7,971 nucleotides of DNA, from positions 1 to 7,971 of the forward strand of contig CAIQMJ010000339.1 in the NCBI GenBank assembly GCA_903872875.1, given 5' to 3'. How positions within the stretch are numbered: the stretch's first letter is position 1; each line of letters begins with the position of its first letter. This stretch comes from an uncultured Variovorax sp. (lineage in GTDB: Bacteria; Pseudomonadota; Gammaproteobacteria; Burkholderiales; Burkholderiaceae_C). Position numbers and translations under genes: made by a program. Shown one piece after another: positions 1 to 5,225 of this stretch. Under the pieces are notes generated by a model that ran no database searches, was not told the origin of the DNA, and worked only from the letters and a program-made list of their open reading frames with translations.

Positions 1-171
1 CATACTTGCCCAAGCCGACCCGCTCTTGGAGCCCACATCCCTAGCAAACGTCTCCCACTTCCTATTCGGCAGCGGAGTTGACGGAGCCTGGGAGCTTCGG
101 CTCGGCGGGCGGTGTGGGTCCATGGAACAGCATAGTCGTTCCGGCCAGCGCAGCCCCGCTTTGCGCCGCAT
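1..171 (-). CDS. possible partial ORF running off the left edge, function unknown
   Basis: On the minus strand the frame using plus triplets 1-3, 4-6 and so on is open from position 282 to the window edge, so the protein would continue beyond position 1. The first ATG is at 171, preceded by AAGGG only a few bases upstream; a second ATG lies at 123. The N-terminal part is rich in Pro, Arg and Ser. It then changes to NRKWETFARDVGSKSG, which has the look of real protein and faintly resembles the start of phage small-terminase or helix-turn-helix proteins (inference only). It uses rare AGG codons, unlike the genes on the right. Too little is present to name a function, and it may be non-coding. 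Confidence 0.25.
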   Translation of the reverse strand, partial: MRRKAGLRWPERLCCSMDPHRPPSRSSQAPSTPLPNRKWETFARDVGSKSGSAWASM

Positions 172-265
172 GACCCTTGGCGGCTTAATAGTAGCCAGGC
201 GCTGCTGGGGAGCGGCCTGGGTATCTATGGAGGGACCGCGCTCTAGTCTAAATCTGGTCCTAAAT

Positions 266-327
266 GAGCGTGTTTCGGCGTCTCATCGCGTATGGGGCTC
301 CAGTGGGAGCCCCGCGCCGATACGCTC
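266..327. repeat. long imperfect inverted repeat with perfect 8-4-8 core hairpin
   Basis: The core is GGGGCTCC (294-301), loop AGTG, GGAGCCCC (306-313), a perfect 8-bp stem. Outside it TCGGCG (275-280) pairs with CGCCGA (315-320), and GAGCGT (266-271) pairs with ACGCTC (322-327), leaving a 13-nt unpaired bulge on the left arm. Alternatively GCGTA (288-292) can pair with TACGC (321-325). No T-tract follows, so it is not a plain terminator. It could be a structured RNA, a protein-binding site or a mobile-element repeat; the sequence does not decide. Confidence 0.6.
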
Positions 328-364
328 GAAAACGCCCTTCCGGAGGGTTCGATCCGTCCGGTTC

Positions 365-377
365 CGCCAAATTGGCG
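365..377. repeat. perfect dyad CGCCAA-A-TTGGCG
   Basis: A 6-1-6 perfect palindrome in non-coding DNA, three bases upstream of a second perfect dyad (381-398). Size and symmetry would suit an operator for a dimeric regulator, but no cognate gene is evident. Confidence 0.5.
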
Positions 378-380
378 ATC

Positions 381-398
381 CATTTGATTCATCAAATG
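381..398. repeat. perfect dyad CATTTGA-TTCA-TCAAATG
   Basis: A 7-4-7 perfect inverted repeat, A/T-rich in a GC-rich window. It can fold as a hairpin on either strand or act as a protein-binding site. It lies just before the A-tract that starts the 408-437 hairpin. Confidence 0.55.
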
Positions 399-407
399 CA
401 ACAGACG

Positions 408-437
408 CAAAAAAGCCCTGCCAGTCGCGGCTTTCTT
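408..437. terminator. terminator-like hairpin, probably bidirectional
   Basis: AAAGCC (412-417) pairs with GGCTTT (429-434), with an inner GC/GC pair around the loop CAGTC and a 2-nt bulge on the left arm. Read on the minus strand the hairpin is followed by TTTTTT; on the plus strand by CTTT. It is the third terminator-like structure met by minus-strand transcripts leaving the 683-1057 gene, about 120 bp beyond the first two. Confidence 0.45.
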
Positions 438-555
438 TGCCTGATGCGCATGGAAGCATTGCGCAACGATCTGGTTCCGTCCGGCTCGAAATCTTGCTTC
501 CTCTGCGTGAAATGGACGCGCCGACGAGTCTCCGCGGTCTTTCATCTGATGGCCA

Positions 556-582
556 AGAAAAAGGCCCGCACATTGGCGGGCC
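556..582 (-). terminator. Rho-independent terminator downstream of the 683-1057 gene
   Basis: GGCCCGC (563-569), loop of 6, GCGGGCC (576-582) forms a perfect 7-bp GC stem. On the minus strand it is followed directly by TTTTTCTT, a classic intrinsic terminator. It lies about 100 bp past the stop codon of the minus-strand gene at 683-1057, the likely source of the transcript. Confidence 0.7.
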
Positions 583-585
583 AAA

Positions 586-603
586 AGAACCAACAGGGGT
601 TCT
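586..603 (-). terminator. second terminator-like hairpin in tandem
   Basis: AGAACC (586-591), 6-nt loop, GGTTCT (598-603): a perfect 6-bp stem followed on the minus strand by TTTT. It stands three bases before the stronger hairpin at 563-582 in the direction of minus-strand transcription, giving a tandem pair. Confidence 0.5.
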
Positions 604-682
604 GAGGGGGGAAGACCCCATTCTTGGTTTGGATATCGGAGATTTTGTGGAGTCCTCACCACGGTGAAGTGCAACGGCGTGC

Positions 683-1057
683 TCAATCGAGCGGGACTTT
701 CAAATGCCGTTTCAGCCCGAACGCCTGCTCGAGCTTCTGGGCAACAGATTGCATTGCGCCAAAGGCGGAACTCTGCTTCTGGTGGCTCATTCCCTGATGA
801 ACGCTGATCCAGGTGGTGCTTTCCACAACGTGCTGCAGCACTTCGCGGTCAAGGTCGCTGTCGGTTACGCACAGGGGTGCGCGGTGGTTGGCCTCCAGGG
901 CCGCCTGCATTTGCCGCACCCGGTCTGTTGCAGCGAACAGGAAGTGCTCCAGGCTGCGCCCGGTTCTTCGACCGGGCCTCGTCGGTTCCCAGTCCGCCAG
1001 GCTGTGGAGAACGGCGGCCCGTTCGGACGGCGTGAGCCTTAGTTCAATATCTTTCAT
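683..1057 (-). CDS. hypothetical protein, 124 aa
   Basis: I do not recognise the family. The ATG at 1057 follows GAGG at good spacing (GCGAGGTAGATCC before ATG), and intrinsic terminators lie beyond the stop, so this is likely a real gene. The product is soluble, with no signal peptide or membrane segment. It begins MKDIELRLTPSERAAVL, has a basic stretch around residues 26-35, and then mostly amphipathic helix to a C-terminus of charged residues (VAQKLEQAFGLKRHL). Its start overlaps the end of a short upstream frame (ATGA), suggesting coupled translation if that frame is real. The location in accessory-looking DNA fits a small mobile-element gene, but no function is claimed. Confidence 0.6.
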   Translation of the reverse strand: MKDIELRLTPSERAAVLHSLADWEPTRPGRRTGRSLEHFLFAATDRVRQMQAALEANHRAPLCVTDSDLDREVLQHVVESTTWISVHQGMSHQKQSSAFGAMQSVAQKLEQAFGLKRHLKVPLD

Positions 1058-1239
1058 GGATCTACCTCGCTGAGGTTGGCCGGCAACATGCTGACGACGA
1101 CGAAAGTCCGCCGCTGATGTACGCGCAGGATCTGCAGATGGATGCGGCTGACGGCCGCCGATGGCGACGTTGGCACGCCGCAGATGTGCCGCGAGAGGGG
1201 AAGGGCGAACAGCCAGGGTGCTCGATCTGTAGCTGACAA
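1054..1239 (-). CDS. short ORF overlapping the start of the 124-aa gene; possibly a truncated gene end
   Basis: The frame is open on the minus strand from just after a stop at 1270-1272 and ends in the ATGA that also starts the next gene. There is no ATG near its 5' end; the listed start is TTG at 1239 without a visible ribosome site. The C-terminal half (for example RTFVVVSMLPANLSEVDP) looks like genuine protein, whereas the N-terminal half does not. It may be the surviving 3' end of a gene whose front was lost, or a leader peptide coupled to the downstream gene. Function unknown. Confidence 0.3.
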   Translation of the reverse strand: MSATDRAPWLFALPLSRHICGVPTSPSAAVSRIHLQILRVHQRRTFVVVSMLPANLSEVDP

Positions 1240-1359
1240 GCGGCCAGTCGTCAGCGGGTCACTGCGAGCTCATATTCTTGAATTCGATCGCCGCCTTGGG
1301 CATTGCAAAAACACAACCGGTCCACCCCTTTGTTGGGTAGAAATCTATGCAAATTCACA

Positions 1360-1395
1360 CAGATTGTTGACATCTGTTTCACATGCCTCAAGAAT
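1360..1395 (+). promoter_or_regulatory. candidate sigma-70 promoter with dyad over the -35
   Basis: A perfect TTGACA (1367-1372) is followed after 17 bp by AAGAAT (1390-1395), four of six matches to TATAAT. A CAGAT/ATCTG dyad (1360-1364 and 1372-1376) brackets the -35, which could be an operator. The promoter points toward the 1701-2192 gene, about 300 bp downstream, so it would give a long leader. It may instead serve an unrecognised RNA or small gene. Confidence 0.4.
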
Positions 1396-1688
1396 CCAGT
1401 TGCAATCTGTCACGATTTGCGCGTCCTGGTTCCAGGCAGTAATGCCCAGGAGCGGTGCCGTTGGCGTGGGATACGGCGGAGCGCGGAAACGTTTGGCTAT
1501 GCGATGGCAGGATTTGAAGAACAGTTGAATGAAGAGGTGGGAGAAGAGTGATCAGGCTGGTCACGGTGGCGCGTCGCGAATGCGCCCACGGAGACCGAGG
1601 CCGCGCGAGGGGCTTCTGTCCTGATCGTGGTCAGGCGCGGCGCAGATGCGCTGCGCTGTGTGGAGACCGTGGCATGCACGCCCATCGG

Positions 1689-1693
1689 AAGGA
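1689..1693 (+). promoter_or_regulatory. ribosome binding site fixing the start at 1701
   Basis: AAGGA lies 7 bases before the ATG at 1701 but only 1 base before the in-frame ATG at 1695, so 1701 is the favoured start of the downstream gene. Confidence 0.55.
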
Positions 1694-1700
1694 AATGAAC

Positions 1701-2192
1701 ATGGTCGAAAGAATCAGAGCGGAGATGGCTGCGCTCTTCGACTCGCGCGAAAGCAAGGAAGCGTTGGCCGCCAGGCTTTACGCCCAACATGAAAAGGAAC
1801 GCGACGGCTTTGTCGCCGCGTTCAATGCACGTTCGGAATCGCTCATCGAGCCGGTGTTCCGGGCGTTTCAGGGCACGGTCACGTCCAAGGGACTGATCTG
1901 CTACGTGGATGCACAGAAGGGTGTGTATGCGCCGACTCGGCGTGTGAGCGCGTTCGTCACGTTCGGTATCGGCGAGCGCGCCACATCCTTGCGTCCTGGC
2001 ACGGGTGCTCGGGGCAACTACGTGAAGGTGCTCGCAGACACTGCCACGCGCTATGTCCTGGTGACGCACGTGAGGCCCACAGCCCAACCGCTGGATCTCG
2101 AAGCGGACGGTGAATCGATCGATCTGTCCAATGTCGACGAAGCATTCCTGCACCGCCATCTGGCCAAGCTGGTCAAGGTCTATTTCGATTGA
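1701..2192 (+). CDS. hypothetical protein, 163 aa
   Basis: I do not recognise this family. The start is set by AAGGA seven bases upstream; the frame stays open further 5', but that extension is Arg-rich and does not read as protein. The product is soluble and has no signal peptide. Residues 1-55 are helical and charged, with alternating Glu, Arg and Ala. A beta-rich core of about residues 56-115 follows (GLICYVDAQKGVYAPTRR, then RYVLVTHVRP), and the last 30 residues form an acidic-to-basic helix ending VKVYFD. It converges on the helicase gene with a 13-bp overlap of the coding ends and no terminator between them. Codon use resembles the genes on the right more than the left accessory stretch. 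Cytoplasmic location is inferred. Confidence 0.65.
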   Translation: MVERIRAEMAALFDSRESKEALAARLYAQHEKERDGFVAAFNARSESLIEPVFRAFQGTVTSKGLICYVDAQKGVYAPTRRVSAFVTFGIGERATSLRPGTGARGNYVKVLADTATRYVLVTHVRPTAQPLDLEADGESIDLSNVDEAFLHRHLAKLVKVYFD

Positions 2193-4501
2193 CCGCCGCG
2201 CCGCATCGATTGCAATTCGATCGTCCACCAAGCGGGCAGCAGCCGCCGGATGCGTGCTTCTGAAAAGCGCTCATCCATCAAATAGAGGATGCCGCGATCC
2301 TGCTCGGTCCGTATGACCCGGCCTGCCGCCTGAACGACCTTTTGAAGGCCGGGGTAGAGGTAGGTGTAGGCCCAACCGTCCCCGAAATGTGCTTCCATGC
2401 GCTCGCGCATGACCTCGTTGGCCGCATTTTGCTGGGGCAGGCCAAGGCTGGCGATGAAGGCGCCGATGAGCCTGCTTCCTGGAAGGTCGATCCCTTCGCC
2501 AAATGCGCCTCCCAGGACTGCGAAGCCGATGCCTTGGCCGTCGGGGCGAAAGCGGGCGATGAAGTCGTCGCGATCTGCCTCGGGCATGTTGCGCCGCTGG
2601 CTCCAGACCGGCACGCCCGGGTGGCGTACGGCGAAGGCATCGCGAACGCTTTCCAGGTAGTCGAAGCTGCTGAAGAACGCCAGGTAGTTGCCTCGTCGTT
2701 CGGCGTACTGCCGCGCGATCAGCGCCACCAGTTGATCGCGCGTTCTTGGGCGATCGCGGAAGCGCGTCGACAGGTCGGAAGCGACGCGCACCGCCAGTTG
2801 ACTGCCATCGAAAGGCGACGCCACTTGAAGCGTCGCCGTGTCTTCCGGCAGTCCCAGTGTCTGCTGGTAGAAATCGAAGGGTGCGAGCGTGCCCGAGAAG
2901 CATGTCGCCGACCGGCAGGCGCCAAAGCGGCTCGCCAGGAAGGGCGCAGGAATCAGGTTGCGGATTGCCAGTTGACGGGTGCCCAGCCCGCCCAGCGTGC
3001 TCTCGAACACCGAATGCGCGTCGAACGCGTCCGCCAACCGGCCGAAATGGATCGTGTCGAAGAAGAATTGCTGGAGCGCGCCGTGTGCGTCCTCCGGCTT
3101 CGCCGCGAAGTGGTCTGCGATGGCCGATGTCACGCTCTGCAGCGCCTGCACGAACTCGCCGTCGATCGTATCGGCCGGCGCGTAGTCGGCGGCCTGGCTG
3201 TCCTGGATCGATCGCCAGGCGCGCTCCAGGCGGTTCAGCGCCGCCTTCACGGACGCCGGCGCCGTGGGGCGAAGCATGTCCAGCGTCTCTCCATCGAGCT
3301 CGGCGGTGTACATGCCACGAGCGCGGTCGAGCAGGTTATGTGCCTCGTCGATCAGCAGCGAGACCTTCCATTCCTCCTCCTTCATCATCGCGAAGAGGAA
3401 GGCGCTGGCGTCGAAATAGTGGTTGTAGTCGCCCACCACCACGTCGCACCAGCGCACAAGTTCCTGCGACAGGAAGTACGGGCAGATGCCGTGCGCCAGC
3501 GCGATGCGCCGCAGCGTCGGCCGGTCGAGCCAAGCCGTCGAGACGGCTTCGGACCGTGCTGCCGCGATGCGGTCGTAAAAGCCACGCGCGAGCGGACACG
3601 CTTCGCCATTGCAGGCCCGTCCCGGGTATTCGCAGACTTTTTCTCGGGCTGTGAGTTCGATCACGCGCAGCGGCGCGCCTTCGGCCGACAGGTGACGCAG
3701 TGCGTCCAGCGCCACCGGTCGGCCGGAGGTCTTGGCCGTCAGGAAGTAGACCTTGTCGATCTTGTTCCGCGCGCGTGCCTTCAACAACGGGAAAAGAGTG
3801 GCCAGCGTCTTCCCGATGCCGGTCGGTGCTTCGATCAGCAGGTGGCGTCCGTTGACCGCACCCAGGTAGACGGACTGCGCGATATCGCGTTGTCCGGCAC
3901 GGAATGCCGCATGCGGAAAAGACAGCGCAGCCATACCGAGGCTCAGCGAATCGCGATGCCGCGCCTCCTGCATCGACCAGTTCTCATAGGCTTCGCAGAG
4001 TGCCCCGAAATGGGCCCGAAGGGCGTCTGCGTCGCAGCGTTCCTCGAGGACGGTTTCTTCGTCGGTTGCCAGATCCAGGTAGACCAGTGCCACATCGATC
4101 TGCGTGAGCGATTCGCGCTGGCACAGCATCCATCCGTAGACCTTGGCCTGCGCCCAATGGAGCGCGCGGTGGTTGTCGCGGATGGCGTCGAAGCGTCCAC
4201 GGAAAGTCTTGATTTCCTCGACGCGACGGCGCTGCGGGTCATAGCCATCAGCGCGGCCGCGCACCTGCAGACCGCCATGCACCGCGTTGAGCGCGATCTC
4301 GCTCTCGTACCCCGCACCACGGCGCATCTGCACACGCAGATGACCCGCGCTGCCTTGCTGCGCGGTCGGTGCCGGGACGAAGCGCATGTCGATGTCGCCC
4401 CGGCGCGCGGTGAAGGCGCACAACGTGCGCACCGCGACGCGCCGCAGTGCAACGGCGCCCGCGTCCCCGCCGACGCTTCGATGGGCGTTGTGCGAAATCA
4501 T
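2180..4501 (-). CDS. DinG/XPD-family ATP-dependent DNA helicase with N-terminal PD-(D/E)XK nuclease-like domain
   Basis: 773-aa superfamily 2 helicase related to DinG/Rad3, acting on DNA in the cytoplasm. Walker A is EAPTGIGKT (224-232), Walker B is the DEAH box (385-388), and motif VI is QAAGRVIR (724-731). Cysteines at 290, 297, 302 and 340, between motifs I and II, match the iron-sulfur cluster of XPD/DinG helicases. The first 130 or so residues look like a Cas4/RecB-type nuclease: His54, Asp85, Glu96-Ile-Lys98 and Gln118-x3-Tyr122. The ATG at 4501 is chosen because a candidate -10 box lies just upstream and the nuclease domain begins soon after; the frame is open further 5' but that part has no domain. 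The ribosome site is weak. The gene is divergent from the SET-domain gene and overlaps the 3' end of its convergent neighbour. Family knowledge suggests repair of structured or damaged DNA; this protein's own role is not known to me. Confidence 0.9.
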   Translation of the reverse strand: MISHNAHRSVGGDAGAVALRRVAVRTLCAFTARRGDIDMRFVPAPTAQQGSAGHLRVQMRRGAGYESEIALNAVHGGLQVRGRADGYDPQRRRVEEIKTFRGRFDAIRDNHRALHWAQAKVYGWMLCQRESLTQIDVALVYLDLATDEETVLEERCDADALRAHFGALCEAYENWSMQEARHRDSLSLGMAALSFPHAAFRAGQRDIAQSVYLGAVNGRHLLIEAPTGIGKTLATLFPLLKARARNKIDKVYFLTAKTSGRPVALDALRHLSAEGAPLRVIELTAREKVCEYPGRACNGEACPLARGFYDRIAAARSEAVSTAWLDRPTLRRIALAHGICPYFLSQELVRWCDVVVGDYNHYFDASAFLFAMMKEEEWKVSLLIDEAHNLLDRARGMYTAELDGETLDMLRPTAPASVKAALNRLERAWRSIQDSQAADYAPADTIDGEFVQALQSVTSAIADHFAAKPEDAHGALQQFFFDTIHFGRLADAFDAHSVFESTLGGLGTRQLAIRNLIPAPFLASRFGACRSATCFSGTLAPFDFYQQTLGLPEDTATLQVASPFDGSQLAVRVASDLSTRFRDRPRTRDQLVALIARQYAERRGNYLAFFSSFDYLESVRDAFAVRHPGVPVWSQRRNMPEADRDDFIARFRPDGQGIGFAVLGGAFGEGIDLPGSRLIGAFIASLGLPQQNAANEVMRERMEAHFGDGWAYTYLYPGLQKVVQAAGRVIRTEQDRGILYLMDERFSEARIRRLLPAWWTIELQSMRRGGQSK

Positions 4502-4531
4502 GGTGTCTCGGGGGTGGTCATGGGCTGGACA

Positions 4532-4537
4532 AATATA
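4532..4537 (-). promoter_or_regulatory. candidate -10 box of the helicase gene
   Basis: On the minus strand this reads TATATT, five of six matches to TATAAT, and predicts a leader of about 24 nt before the ATG at 4501. No good -35 is seen at 16-18 bp spacing, so an activator or alternative recognition may be needed. The dyad at 4561-4577 lies immediately upstream of the -35 position. Confidence 0.4.
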
Positions 4538-4560
4538 CAGGCGATGAGCGAATCTGCTCG

Positions 4561-4577
4561 GCATGCAATGTGCATGC
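4561..4577. repeat. perfect dyad GCATGCA-ATG-TGCATGC
   Basis: A 7-3-7 perfect inverted repeat in the divergent promoter region between the helicase and SET-domain genes, just upstream of the expected -35 of the helicase promoter. A likely regulator-binding site; the regulator is unknown. Confidence 0.5.
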
Positions 4578-4598
4578 GTCGACCGCTGGCTCGCGTGA

Positions 4599-4632
4599 CG
4601 GACCGGTCCGAAGAGCCTGCGGCACCGGTGCC
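4599..4632. promoter_or_regulatory. paired 12-bp palindromes with shared ACCGGT core
   Basis: CGGACCGGTCCG (4599-4610) and GGCACCGGTGCC (4621-4632) are both perfect 12-bp palindromes centred on ACCGGT. Their centres are 22 bp apart, about two DNA turns, which would place two bound dimers on the same face. They sit between the helicase and SET-domain genes, where they could control either or both. Operator function is inferred. Confidence 0.5.
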
Positions 4633-4711
4633 AAACGCTTGCCATGCCCACGCGTTAGTCTTCGTGCCTTTTCCGGGTTTCCTGATGCGAGAGTTTGCGA
4701 TCGATACCGCC

Positions 4712-5191
4712 ATGACAACAAGCAAGAAAGCCGTCTCTTCCACGCCCGGCATCCGCGTCGGCCCCAGCACCATCCACGGCCTCGGTGCCTTCGCCACCCG
4801 TGACATGCCTGCCGGTACCTTTCTCGGCTTCTACGAAGGACGGCGCTACAACGCCGAACAGATCGCAGCGAAGACCTGGGACGACCAATTGACCTACCTG
4901 TTCACGCTGTCCGACGGCATGACCATCGATGGCGGCAAGGGCGGGAATGCGACTCGGCATCTGAACCACTGCTGCGATCCGAACTGTGAAGCCGTGGAGG
5001 AGTACGACGACGCGGGTCGGCTGCTGCTCCGCTTCCAGACGCTCGTCGCGGTGGAGGCAGGTGACGAGCTGTTCATCGACTATTCGTTGACCGCGGACGA
5101 TGGTTCCGCGCCGTCGGACTATCCGTGCCACTGCGGCTCGCCCAACTGCCGCGGCAGCATGCTGGCACCGCCCGAGGAGCCGTTGCAGTAA
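4712..5191 (+). CDS. SET-domain protein lysine N-methyltransferase
   Basis: 159-aa cytoplasmic protein made almost entirely of a SET domain with a post-SET motif, expected to transfer methyl groups from S-adenosylmethionine to lysine side chains. Visible motifs are HGLGAFA (22-28), the Asn-His block LNHCCDPNC (84-92; the usual NHSCxPN with Ser replaced by Cys), GDELFIDY (117-124, with the catalytic Tyr124) and CHCGSPNCRG (139-148). The latter's Cys139, 141 and 146, together with Cys88, would bind zinc. The ATG at 4712 is chosen because the family core starts right after it; ATG 4685 is in frame, and neither has a clear ribosome site. The frame is open far upstream, but only as antisense to the helicase. 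It is divergent from the helicase and convergent with the LysR gene 34 bp away. The protein substrate is unknown. Confidence 0.88.
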   Translation: MTTSKKAVSSTPGIRVGPSTIHGLGAFATRDMPAGTFLGFYEGRRYNAEQIAAKTWDDQLTYLFTLSDGMTIDGGKGGNATRHLNHCCDPNCEAVEEYDDAGRLLLRFQTLVAVEAGDELFIDYSLTADDGSAPSDYPCHCGSPNCRGSMLAPPEEPLQ

Positions 5192-5225
5192 GGTGCCGGC
5201 ATCGCCAGCCTTGGTGGTGTCGACC

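Larger units (their letters stand above)
241..682. other. hairpin-dense stretch without a convincing gene
   Basis: Open frames exist here on both strands, but none has a convincing ribosome site or recognisable product, and they run through the inverted repeats listed separately. Besides those, there is a small dyad TCACC-AC-GGTGA at 656-667, just past the stop of the 683-1057 gene. The simplest reading is non-coding DNA holding transcription ends and one or more structured elements. Confidence 0.5.
1270..1700. other. intergenic stretch, no confident gene
   Basis: The left half (1270-1420) is noticeably more A/T-rich than the rest of the window and contains the candidate promoter. Small dyads occur at 1425-1436 (CCTGG-TT-CCAGG) and 1619-1634 (CCTGA/TCAGG). 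A plus frame ending at 1551 finishes EEQLNEEVGEE and overlaps a GTG at 1548, but its upstream part does not look coding. I see no RNA gene or insertion sequence. Confidence 0.4.

Noticed and set aside
266..610. CRISPR array, because of repeated hairpins
   Set aside because: The inverted repeats differ in sequence and spacing; there is no direct repeat unit.
26..667. A 213-codon plus-strand frame across the left end
   Set aside because: It starts with TTG and passes through several hairpins and terminators, and the translation resembles no protein family.
1142..1551. Plus-strand frames covering the 1142-1551 region
   Set aside because: No convincing ribosome site or protein-like composition except the last few codons; the region contains the A/T-rich promoter-like island.
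1548..1700. GTG start at 1548, overlapping the stop of a preceding frame, for the 163-aa gene
   Set aside because: The 51 added residues are Arg- and Gly-rich and unlike the rest; AAGGA before 1701 gives a better start.
1497..2231. A 244-codon minus-strand frame opposite the 163-aa gene
   Set aside because: The plus frame has a well-placed ribosome site and a balanced protein composition; the minus product is rich in Arg, His and Ser like other shadows.
4502..4651. Fifty extra in-frame codons upstream of the chosen helicase start
   Set aside because: They cross the candidate -10 box and the GCATGCA dyad and show no domain; the nuclease-like domain begins just after the ATG at 4501.
2342..4711. 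A very long plus-strand open frame running in frame into the SET-domain gene, which would make a 949-aa fusion protein
   Set aside because: It lies antisense to the helicase, whose motifs are unmistakable. The translation has no domain and is Arg- and Ala-rich, as expected for a frame opened by high G/C third-position bias.
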